64,000 bases of DNA, from assembly GCF_030463565.1 (NCBI RefSeq), contig NC_134659.1:8874511-8938510 (forward strand). The letters are read 5' to 3'. The position numbers were made by a program, and so were the translations under genes. The DNA comes from Pelecanus crispus. Its lineage: Eukaryota; Chordata; Aves; Pelecaniformes; Pelecanidae. The notes below the pieces were generated by a model, which had not been told where the DNA came from, made no database searches, and worked only from the letters and a program-made list of their open reading frames with translations. Below, in pieces: positions 1 through 12,600 of this stretch (its first letter is position 1; each line of letters begins with the position of its first letter).

Positions 1-486
1 TATGAAATAGGCTCAAAATCAACCAAATAAAAACTTACCTAAACATAAAGAAACACTCAGGGGTCAGTGAATCCCATCTCTTGCTATGAGAATAAATAAA
101 CTTCTCCAGAAGTTTAACAAGCTTCATCCTAAAAGTAATTGGATTTTTCTCCCATATTTCTAATGGAAAAATGTTTTTCTCACTGCTGTCATTGTTCAGA
201 AGCTTCCTTCAGTTAAGCCTAAATTTATTCTTGACCAGTTTGTATCTCAGTTCAACTTTAAAGAAGAGCTGGAAATTTAATTTGATCTCCTAGCTCACAT
301 GAAAACTCCCACAATACTGTATTTCCTACTATTTTGTCACATTAGCTATGGCAGGTTAAACAAAGTAATACTTTTTCCAGCTCAGATATACCCCATAATC
401 TCCCTTGAACAACTGTGATACCATCCCAGAAACTGAGGTAACACAGCATCTTTTTAGGAAGAGCTTCTCCCTTGTCAGAGTCTTAC
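1..486. other. KDM5B intron 3 (part)
   Basis: AT-rich intron sequence downstream of exon 3. I see no further KDM5B exon, RNA gene or recognisable repeat in it. Confidence 0.7.
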
Positions 487-609
487 TCTGTTAAGCTGAA
501 ATAAATCCAAGATCTTCCTCTCCACATGTGGAATTTTCAGCGTACATCCTTGAAGCTCCCAAAACTTTGCAATCTGGTCCAGAAAATTCAGCTTTACACG
601 AGTTTGGGC
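487..609 (-). CDS. KDM5B: KDM5B coding exon 3 (start of ARID domain)
   Basis: A 41-codon exon after a long T tract and CAG acceptor; the donor is GTAAGA at 486-481. It reads [20 protein letters not shown], then [20 protein letters not shown] and R. This is the first part of the ARID (BRIGHT) AT-rich DNA-interaction domain. The remaining ARID residues are in the next exon, outside the window. Confidence 0.95.
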
Positions 610-3600
610 CTGAAAAAAAAAAACAAAACCCAATGAACTGCATACTAAATGCAGATTAAGCTTTTGTGTCCCAGTGTTTATAATGTTGCAGCCTCAGTTG
701 CCTGCCTGGCTCTTCCCTCTGCAAGTTGTTTTGCATTTTTCCCTCTCATCATATGCAGACAAAAAGATTCCATACCGATACCACCAGTCTTTCCTCAAGT
801 AATTTTTCATTAACTTTTACTGCATTTAGAAAAGTACTTTCTGAGAACAGACAAGCAATGAGTTATTACTGCTAAAAACTACCTAAACTAGCTGCATTGC
901 TAGGATTTATTACATTTGTTACATTAATAAATGGAATTGTTTATTACAATTTGGTTTAAAAAAAAAAAGCCACAAACAAACAACACACCCCCCCCTCAAA
1001 CCACACCAAAAAGAGGGGGTTTTGTTAGCCCTTTTCACTCCCAACTGCATTTGTTTCATTTTTATGGATACAAACTGGCCAGGGCAGGGAAAGCCAGCAA
1101 GTCTGTTTGCACAGCTATTCCCACAGTAAGGTAATTGGACTGTTGCTGTGTTAAAACAGTAGTAGCTTATACTTTAATTTTGCCACATTTCATTGTTATC
1201 ACATTTTCTATTCTTAAGGTAAAAAAATGACCGTGTCTATTCAGACTAACTTGCTCTTAAACTCCAGAGTGAACTCTGAACCAGGTTGAATCCACACAAA
1301 TCTTTCTTTTTTAGCATCCCAAGCCAGCGTTCGAGCCCTTACCCTGGCACTTCGCATAACCACATCAGGACTGCAGAAAGCAAGCATCATGAGAAAGATC
1401 AGGCAAAGGGTCACCGTCATTCCAATCCGTGCCAGCAGTGAGCTAACAGGACCCCTCACCGCTCCCTTCAGTCTGAATTCAGGGAAGCAGTGAATGAAAG
1501 TGCTTGCCAACAGCAAATTTCGCCCCAACTGAATCCAGATTTTGTAACTGTTTCTTCCAAGTGGCTTGTTATTTTTAAAGCACTCTGTAAATGGTTCATC
1601 TCTTCTACTTTTAAAATATGCTGTATGCGTGCAAAATGCAGACACAAATCTACGGCACTTGAGAATTTGAGTTTAACCACTTACAAGCATCTCTGTGTGG
1701 AAAAGGCCCGAATTATGTTCCTTTAATGAGCATTAACTTTACTTTTTATGCTTGGTATGTTTTTAACTAGGTTCTCAAACAGATGAATTTCTGTGCTAAT
1801 TAAAAACTGACATTCAGAGGTCCTCACTGCTGTCAGCTCAAGTCAAACACAGCTCATGGTCAATCACTGGAAAACACCACCTCTCAAAAAAATACTTCAA
1901 CATTTTGGAGCAGAAGCAACATTTAGCTTCACAGCTGTCCTGGTTTCGGCTGGGACAAGAATGCTGATAACACACTGATGGTTTGGTTGTTGCTGAGTAC
2001 TGCTTATGCCAGTCAAGGACTTTTCAGCTTCCCATGCTCTGCCAGGCGCACAAGAAACTGGGAGGGGGCACAGCCAGCATAGTTGATCCAAACTGACCAA
2101 AGGGCCATTCCATACCATACGGCGTCATGGGCAGTATAGAAACTGGGGGGGGTTGGCCGGGGAGCAGCGATCGCTGCTCGGGAACTGGCTGGGCATCGGT
2201 CGGCGGGTGGTGAGCAATTGCATTGGTCATCACTTGCTTTGTATATCATTATTATTATTATCATTATTATACTGTTACTATTAGCATTACTATTTTACTT
2301 TATTTCAATTATTAAACTGTTCTTATCTCACCCCAGGAGTGTTTCTCACTCTTACTCCTCCGATTCTCTCCCCCATCCCATCGGGGTAGGGGGAGTGAGC
2401 GAGCGGCTGCGTGGTGCTGAGTTGCTGGCTGGGGCTAAACCACGACAACAGCTTACCTCTAATTCATTGAGCCTCTGGATCCTCGGTGTAAAGTGAAGCT
2501 TATCAACATCACATGCAAATGGAGGCTGCCAGTCCTGGAAAAACAGAAGAGCTTCATCAAAAGACCAGGAAAATGCAGGAAACTTCCCTATCTGCCAGTC
2601 AAAAGCCAGGTAAGCCCAAAGGAGGTCTCCATGGTTTCCAAACCCTCCCCAGCCCTAAGCAGCACAGCACGTGCCCCCCAGCACACGGCAGGATCCCAAC
2701 GCGGCTGTGCAGCACCTCCCCAACCTGTCAGCTATCGCACCCCACCACGCTTCCAGCTGTGGTGAGGTCTACTTCTGTTTCCAAATTACTTCATGTTGAA
2801 CAAGCCTAGAAAGCAGGAAAAAAATAAATATGCCAAGTTAACTCCTGCCAATCTCATCGTCCACCCCTTAAATATTTTATTGTGCCTTCAAAATAGAGAG
2901 ATACAGAAACAACGAAATCGATGGCATTTGGGGACTAAGGTCCTGTTCTCAAAGAGAAGCCTTCAGGTGCACGCTGAGCCAGTCCACCTTCTCCCTACCC
3001 ACGCGGGGTAGCTAAAGGTGTGGTGCAGGCCATTCGCCCCGGTCTCACGACAACCACCACCTGCCCAAGCCCATTCCCAAAGGAGAACCGTACAACATCC
3101 GAGGGCTGCGTCTGCCGGACAGCGAGAGCAGAACGCCCTGGGAAGTGCTGCCGCTGTGCAAGTCAAACCCACCCAGCACTTTAAACGGAAGTAACAAACT
3201 CAGTTACAACTCCTGAGATAGGATGTCACTTCTATTAGCAAATTCAGTATCGTTACCATGCAACACACAGAACAAAGTCAAGTTTCTTAAACCATGATCC
3301 AAACTGTAACGCCTGCCTCGATCAGGAAGACCAACATTTGATAGCAGAGACTTTAAATGCTCATGAAGGACAAATGCAGCAGTTCGCATTCATAAATGCG
3401 GGTCACCAAAGCAAACAGCAGCTGCACTAAAAAACAGAAAAAAGCTTCTTTTCTTAATTCCTTGTATGCAAACATTCAGGAACAGCTGGAATATGACCAA
3501 TTAAAAAAAGATTATTATTACTTTGACAAAATACCTGCAACTGGTAGTGTTATTTATAAATACAACCATAAAGCAACTTTATCTTTTAGATCTCTGACAT

Positions 3601-6600
3601 CTATCAGATGTAGTTGGTTTGGCAATACACAGCTTCACTAAACCAAATTAGATTTTATTTAAACTTGACAGTAATTTATTACATATAAAGCTATCTTATT
3701 ATCACTAATTACAGAATGAAGATAACGTGCATGAGAGCTATTGATAGTGGAGTAAGACAAGAGCTTTCTACCAGAAAAAACAACTTTTCCTCAACACCTG
3801 TGGACTAAGACAACTTAAATAAGATCAGCATCAGGAGCAGAATATTTGTTATTTTAGCAGACATGCTAAACTCACTAGTGCCAAAAACAACCATAAAGAT
3901 TTTGCAAAGCAATTACCTTACATACAAACACCCAGGCTCAATTCTGTATTACAACAACCCCATCCTGTCACTAGAGCAAGCCCATGGCAGAACCTGGTAT
4001 TTTCACAACGAAATGAGGGATGCAAGAGTCACTTAGAGCGTGGAAAACCTGAAGAGCAAAGAGGGACGCCAATCTACACGCTTTATCAAACATACGTTGA
4101 CTAATCCAGACCTCTAAATTAGTTATAAGAGAGAAGTTTTCTGATCCTACAAGGCATTTTCAGCACATCAAAACTAGGCAAGGCCAGGTTGAAATTAAAA
4201 TTTCAACTGGAAATTAGATGACAATGGGGGGGGTCAGGATGACAAATCAAGAGGATGGTCAAACCTCAACCAGTGGGACATGCTTCTCAATCATTTTTGT
4301 TCTTTTAACCACAAGACTAAGACTGGTGTCCAATGGCATGATGTTCTCAAACAACTAGATAAAATTAACCCCACATTTTTGTTTGCCAAAATACCGTGAA
4401 AATTGCAAGTCTCACAAAGAAAACGTTTGACATGCTTTGTAACAACCTGATATCTGATGGTCCCCAAAGCGTAAGATGAGAAACATGAGTGGGCACATTG
4501 AGGGCAAGATTTGAAGCGTTGTACTTCAACATAGCAAACCTGACTTTCAAGCTGAACCAACCGGTTACGTCATTAGACACAAGTCTGGAGTTTGCTCTGT
4601 ACGTGAAGACAGAAGACAGGCAACCAAACCAGGAGAGGACACACAGTCATAACGGCATGCAGAACACCCGTGGGACATTCTGGGGACTAAATTAAATTGC
4701 CGAAGGGAAAGCTGTAAGATCCTGAGCGCTTTGCTTAGGCTGAGAGAGTGAATGAAAACAAAGAGCCCTGTGCTGACTGACTGCTTAGCTGAGTAACAAG
4801 CCAAGGCTGTCTCCAGGTAGGCCATGCATTGCCCCACAACAGGATCCTGTAACAAGGATCTGCCGAGTAAGAAGAACAGGAGCAAGAATTCAGCTCACAC
4901 AGGCAAGGACACTACCTCTAACGCTGTTACTGAGCCTGACGCTGTGCTTCAGGGCTACTGCTTGCAGATGAAGTACTGGCAAACCGTCAGTAAAGCCAAA
5001 GAAGGGAGAAGAGAGCGCAGGAGACTCTTCTGGTTAGGCCCAGTGTTCCCCTGCCACAGCGTCTGCTGCCCCGGGGAGAAGCCCCGAGGAAAGCCTGCGT
5101 GCCACTGGGGCGCAACAGGAGGAACAGGATTCCTACAGGTTCCAGCTCATGCTCAATCTCAAAGAAATAAAGATACAAGGGTCCCCAGGACAGATACAGA
5201 CTTAGAACCCGCTGCTAGAAAGCAGCCTGTCTTCAGACAGGAAAGAAGCAAGCTTGTCCCCTCCACTGATGAAAGCAAATCAAGAAGTTTATGCGCATTA
5301 TCTTACAGAAATACCTCATTCACAACATGGCATACTGAAACATATTACCCCAGAATTAGCTGATTAGCTCCATACATCTCCTATTTATGACTGACCGGCG
5401 TACATTTTGGGACATTCTTTCCTTTTTGGCCAAAGACGCTTGCTCTAGCAAAGCACTAGTTATCTAGCTCATTGGAAAAAGTAACACAACTCCAGACAAC
5501 ACAAGCTTCCACAACAGGTATTTTCTACACCTTGCAGTTTAAGTTTAATGATACCGAATGAACAATACGCACACCAGAACACTTTGACGGTACGTCAGCT
5601 GTTTTACAAAGAGCAGCTTTGGAAACTCCATCCATTCAATACAGGCCTTTCAGTAGACAGCTATTCAGTCTATCAGGCAGATGGGTCCATCAACTAGAAA
5701 CAGAAATTTAACAGCCTTAAAAGTGTTTAACTTTCAGCAACAAGAAAGTCATTGCAAGAACTTCTGTTGAGATACGGTAAATTGGCTTAATGAAAGGTAA
5801 CACCGGATTTACTCTGGCTTTTGCCATTTTTAAGCAGGTAGAGCTGAGGGAAATGCATGCTATGGATTATATGTCATATTAGATCACTATAAAAAGACTT
5901 CTGACTTTAGGAACACACTACTGCACATACCATTTATCACAGACTGTTTCATATGACTTTAGTCACAGTTACAGATACAGAGCCATTCACTATTTGGAGA
6001 AATTACAGCAGGTGTAGTAAACAGCCCATCCTGACTATCACTGATTCATTTTAAAGTCACGAACATTCATTTGGGAGCATCTGAACTACTCAAAGTTGAT
6101 ATAACCAATGAGAATAATATTTATCGTCTGATATTCCAGGGTATGGCACATTCCTCAATTCCTAAACAAGATGCTTTCAACCCTTCTTTAATAAGCATAT
6201 TATTTACTCAACAAAATGCTTGCATACATTTTGAAGCACAATTTACTAAGATAAATGTGATGTTCATTAAAAGGAGTATTAAGAGACATATGCGTTTTGA
6301 AAGAAATGCCTTTATGCACCTTGGAAATGCAGCAGCACCACAAGAGGGAGCTTTTATGTGGCAAGGCTAATTCTGCAAATGTGCTGATCCGCATGATGAG
6401 CTGTGCTGTGGAAGAGAAGAGCACACACAAACCAACTCTACAGGCCCACTTCCCTTAAGTTTGTGTCTGGGAAGTCTGTGAGACTAGCCATTTCCATCCA
6501 ACGTGCACTTGCAAGGTCCTCAAAAGCAACTGGTCTGGATTTCCCCTTTTTTAAAAAAAAAAAGTTAAAAGATCAATTTAACACCATGCTAAACAGTAAG

Positions 6601-9600
6601 ATTAAGGATACACAAAAAGCAAGAAAACCTGAATTTCCTAAAAAATCAGGAGTTTTTACACTGCCTGGACTCTTCACCTGAAATGACTTGGTTGATTTCT
6701 ATTGTCCACACATGACCATTAGAAGCCTGCAAGAGACACAAAATCATTTGCCTATGTTAGCACGCATTTGTTAACCAGACCTAACAGAGAATAAACCTGA
6801 ATACAAATCCATGGGGAAAAAAAAAAAAGAAACTGACATCAGAATTTCAAACTTTTCTATAAACTATATAGACAAATCTAGCTGTGCAGAAGGCATAGTC
6901 TAAGAATCACACCAATATTTCAAGTAGTAACACAAACTACAAATGGTCAGGAGAACTATTTCTGTGCTCCTCCTTTCGGATTTGTTGTTACAGGAATGGC
7001 AGGCTTCATATAATTTCAGCTGGCAAACTTGCACCTCATCCAAACTCACTCTCTAATTAAAATTTAACCACCACCACCCCCTTGAATTCAAGTGAAGAAA
7101 TTACCACTGTCACTGGTAAGCTGTTCTACAAGTTAGTTTGCTTCAACTTTCCTTTTTTCCCTTATGCCCATCTCATGTTTAACCAAATATCTTGTTTGCT
7201 TACTGTCCCTACTCGTGAATACTTCCTGGAAGCAATGTTTCAAGACATTTTTCAATAAACAAATACCTTTTTTCTTCTCTTTACAGGACCAGCTTTCTAG
7301 CCCTGCAAATAAAGATTTTCCTCAGGCTTTTTTCTGAAACCTCTCCTATTTTTTTCCAACATCTTTTGAAAACTTTAAGCAGCATTTTAGTTGCAATCTC
7401 TCCACTGTCAGACACAAAAAAAAGACGTCACCTTCATTATTTTGCTAGACAGCATCTCATAGTAAGATCCAAAAGAATACCTTAGCAATTCTTGCCAGAG
7501 AAACACACACTCGTTCAGTTAACTATAGCAATTCACTGCTTCCCAGGATGCCCACCCTGCGAGCGTGACCTACATTCTTTGTTCCCAGACCTATGATCTT
7601 GCAGTTGCAAAGGTGCTGCATGATTGCTGCCTCTGAGAGGGAGGGAGCAGACTCGGTGACTCAGGAGGTCCCCTTTAGTCTCATGGTTTTATGACTACAT
7701 TAAAAACACACTCAAAAGAAACTCAGGTGGCAGAATCTATGCAAAACTGATGTGCACCACCATTTATCACCCCAGCAGTGTCAGCGGGTCATCCACAAAG
7801 CTTCCTTTTGAACAGGAACTAATCCCCCTCTGACCCTGTTAAACAGCTAGCATTAGTTGGTAACTCCAATCATCAGCTAACCTGGTCTGTGATGACACAG
7901 CCCTTGCGTGGTCATTTTGAGTGTAGGTGATTTAACACCGAATTCCTCCTTGCTAAGAAGGGACCCCAGGTGCAGTTACATACCTTACACACAGAACTCT
8001 TCAATAAGGTAAACTTGGTGGAATATTCCTCATTGGAGACAAAATTGGGCTCTGTTCTGTATTGCAGACTAGCAAAGGAGAACAAACACAACCAGAAATC
8101 CTTCCCATCTGAGAACTACAAAGATGAGCTTGCAATGGGAATCACCTCTCTAGATCCCAGCATTTCTATGCCAGTTCCAACCTTGGAGAGAAATAAAAGC
8201 TCAGGTAAACTGGAGATGATTCTCAAGCATCAGAGCCAGCTGCTCCTTGGGACCCAAAGGCAGAGGACGGAAACTAAACGTAGGGTTTGAACATCAACAC
8301 AAAATAGGTAGTGGGGTTTACATACAGGAGAGAGCAGTTTTCTCTCCATGGAGACATGTGAGGAACAGATACAGAGGCTCTGGCAGCACTGGGCAAGAAT
8401 AAGCAGTGTGCCAGCAGCACCGCACGAACAGCTGGAGACGCTTGGGGCACTGGGGGCAGCGGATCCAAGACCGCCCGTTCACTTCAGAGGCGCTGACCTG
8501 GACCTTGAGGCAGAGCATCCATCAGCACTGGGGCCAGACTCAGCTGTCAGCATCCAGGAGCACCAGGCCCCAGAGCTACTGCCACCGTCGCTCACGACAC
8601 GGCACGACAGACCTTTGGTCTGATCCTGCAGAACGTTCCCAGAGGATGTCCAACTGGCGAGCGGCACAGACTGCTTCTGGAGCTCTCCCATCACACAGCT
8701 TGCAAACCTGGATTTTAATCCCAACGTAACTCAGTTTAAGAAAAGATCTGAATTTAACAGCCATCCCAGGACAGAAGCAGAGCAGCTACAGACAATGCCG
8801 CTGGCTCCATCCGTCAGCAGCCGCTGAGCCTCAGCGGACCAGGGCTCTGCCCCTGCCCAGGGGACTCCCCTGCGGCTTCCGCCGCTGCAACAGCAACAGC
8901 CTGGGCAGCCCCAGGCCCGGCTCTCCGCAACGCTCTCCGGCTCTCCGCAACGCTCTCCGCTCAAGCTGCTGAGATTCATTTGCACTTGTGAAGCACCGAC
9001 TTCCAGGGGGGAGCACTGACTCAGACGCATATACAGGTGGCAGGTAGTATGACCCCAGAAGTTCTCCCTGGCTTTTAAAAACACTCAGCCTGGTCTGAAT
9101 ACGCGCACAGCGCTCCCCCCCAGCAGCTCCCAGATATAACCCGGTAATTTGGGCTTGAGCGAAAGCACATCCTAATGGATATGCAGGCATAAATTAGTTC
9201 CATTCACTAGCAGCTTTAGTTTGAATGCTAGGGAAGGGAGTTGCATTTAGCTTGAAACTCTAATTTCAGCTTTTAGCTAATTGACACTGTTTATCTCAAG
9301 TTAAACAAATGAACAAAAAACTACAAAAACTCCCCAAACCTGCCGCTACCATTGCCCCACACAGAGAGTTCCAGGCTAAACTGTTTCATCTTAAATTTTC
9401 AATGAGCTGAACAGAGTGAGTGTTTAAAACCCCGCACTGGAAGAGACTGAGTCAAGGAGAGGATATTCTCATCATCCCTAAGCACACTCCAATGTTTCAG
9501 TGTTTCTGAAGTGCAGAAGCCGTACCACTGGTGACCGCAGCAGTGCTGCACGTGGCAGCTGCCATTGGTAAAATAATATTCCTTTTTCGTATTTTCCTGA

Positions 9601-12600
9601 TCATTAAAGGTCAGAGGAGACCAGTAAATAACCTACTCTGAATTTACCTAATTTCACCGTACGACCCCTGCACTGAAAGCAGCAAATTCTTCATTTAAAG
9701 GAAACATTTCCTAAATAAGCTTCAGTGACTGATCTATTTTTCTTCTCACAAGAATTTGACAGCACGTGAACAGGAACCTCAGCACGAAAACACCTCTTCC
9801 CAAAAAAACACCCATTCTTGATCCCAAAGTGCTGGAAAGGGGCAAATCCATGGCCACCCTTCGTTCTTTTCCGAACAGCTGATGGCCCTCACAGCTGAAA
9901 ATGCATGCCCTCTTATCTAATTCAAGTGAACCTGGCTTACGCTGAACAGGAACCAGCGGCCTGAGCGCTTCTCATCATGACTGACAAATGACGCAGTACC
10001 TATGATTTTCTCCCTATGAAGCTCACTTACCTATGGTAATTGAGTTATCTCTCTGTTTTCTTTTTGATAAAAATCAACTGACTGAGCCTCCGTACGTTAT
10101 CAAATCAGAGGGACCATCACGATCAACTTCCTGGTTAGGACACAGTATAACAACTCTCTGCATTAATTCCTGCTTTAGCAGTGGTCTGGTTTACAAGCCC
10201 AGCACCGGGAGACCACCAGAACCCTCGAAGTTGCTCCAAAAGTGAATTGGTTTTAGTCCATAGTTTAATGAAGGGGTTTTGGTTTGCTTTGTGTTTTCTT
10301 TTTCTCCATAAAAATGAAAATAAATCAAGCAAGCAGCTGAATGGGCAGCCTGAACAGACCCTGTTTAAATCAACGTTGCTCCTGAAAACATGTCCCTGGA
10401 GCACCAGCTTCAGTTCTCAGAAGCCCTGTGCCTTTAGGTTTCACCACTCGAGCTTTGTCAAGGTTAATTTTTTCAAAATTCATTGTTTCATGTACAGAAC
10501 TTTCTCAACACTTCTCCATACCCTCTCTAGTTGTCAAATCTTTTTTACAGTTCTCAAATGAGTGCAGTATTCTGAATGCAGTATTTTCTACTCTCCTGCT
10601 ACCACAGAGGTAAAATCATCCTGTTTTTCACCGAGAACCTCAAGAGCTGCATTCACCAGTTTAGCCAAAGCACCCATTCTAGCATTAAGCTGGTTTCCAC
10701 AAGGCTCCACAGTTATTTTTCTGTCATCCTCCCTCCTCCAAGACTGACCTACGCTCCTTTGTTCCTAAATGTAAACCCTTACATTGAGTCCTACTTAAGC
10801 GATTACTGTTTCGTAACATCCACTGTTTATTAGGCAATCGGGATCCCTCTATAACAATGACCTACCCACCGTAAACCTGAGATCTATATGGAATAATTTC
10901 TTTTGTTCTTCTAGACTTTTAATGAAAATTAGATATCCTTGGCTTGAGGTTCTGAAAGACGGTTAGAAACGTAGCCTTCATTACAAATTCTCATTAATAG
11001 TTGAAATAATTTGTGATTCCTTCAGCATGATATAAATTTTGGACAATAACAATTATTATAATTGGAATACTGAAGCATACTCAATTAATTTATAGATCTC
11101 AGATCACAACAACACAACTGCCTTAACCAAATACATAGTCTCACAGAAAACAATACAACTAATTTGGCAACGCCAGTTTTCATGCAATCACATTTCATGC
11201 TATCACCTTTCCAGTTCCTATTCAGGACTGTATCAGCCGTTCTTCTACCCTGGAGCAAGATGCGGTCAACCACTCCTGCACCCATAAAGAATTTAAACCC
11301 ATAATGAAGTTAATTCCTCCTGTCCTCTTGACAGTTTCCTGGTATTCCAGGATTTACTGAAAAATGCAAGTCAGTAATTTAGAGAATGCCAGTGTCAGTT
11401 CCTTCAAGATCTCAGCTATATTAATACAGATGTTCTAATCTTAAAATGCTTAGTTTTATCAGGGCAGACTTAAGGTTACTTGGAGGCCTTAACCATACTT
11501 CTCCTACTCACATTATTTAAAGCAACGAAATATAGCCTGAATTTTCTCTGTTTTCATGTTTGGCCATGGGAAAATGGCAATGTTTCAATATTCTACATTT
11601 TGAAACAGCCTAACATGGTTAGCAAGGCTTAAGTAATTGCCATTAGCTATTTCTTCATGGCAGTAAAGCAACTACACAATGAAGCGGAAGGAAGAGTCCA
11701 TTCTCAAGAACAACTTGGAGCAGGAACGGTATCATATGCTCTGCGTTCTACTTTTTATTCTTGAAGCTAGACTTCAAATTTGTTAAGACTGTTTGCTTTC
11801 ATTAATTACTATTAACTACCAACTTCAAATAACAATTTTACCATTCTCAAGCAATACTTAATTTCATTCCTCTAAACGCCCCCAATAATTTGCAGAGCTA
11901 TCATAAAATCTTCCAGAATGTAAGGCCACCACTTGACGTGCCAAGTTTCAGAATAAACCACTGTTCCCGATTAAGATTTAAATAAAGAAATCATAATAAA
12001 GGATGTTTTCACTTCATAACTACAACACAGCACGCGATGGACTGCAAACAAGTTGTACACCATCTGCGTTTCTGCATGTAGCTCCCCACCTCCAGTTCAG
12101 CAGCAGAGTCAAAGCATCTCCAATTTACACAGCGCGTTAATTACCAGAAGCAGCCACCACTGGTAAAGCCCCGTATCTCATCTGAACACTTTGCGGCCCA
12201 TGGACTGCCTGCTTACGCTCAAGACTGTTGACAAAAAGCCTTCACTTTGCTTTCCCATGTCATACAACACAGTATCAGTGAATATGGTTATTGTTGCACC
12301 CTCTGTAAGACAGTCATTGCAGCATCGCAGAACCACGCAAGAGCAAAACCAAGTCATCAGTGATGACTGGAACAAACTGAACTGGAATGAAGAGAAGAAA
12401 GCTTCTTTTCAGCGCTCAACTGGAAACCGCTGTGCAGAAATTATACCTCCTGTTATATTCCTGGACATTCTTTCATCCCGTGAACATGCAACGAATACGC
12501 AGTATCGACTCTCTTCCACCCAGATGCCTACAGTACATCAGACGCCTTGATACCCCCCTCACAAAACGGTCCACTGCCCTCCAAACCTGCCACACAAGAG

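Noticed and set aside
4824-5363. 179-codon plus-strand open frame in KDM5B intron 1
   Set aside because: No recognisable domain or promoter; composition is typical of intron sequence. Treated as chance.
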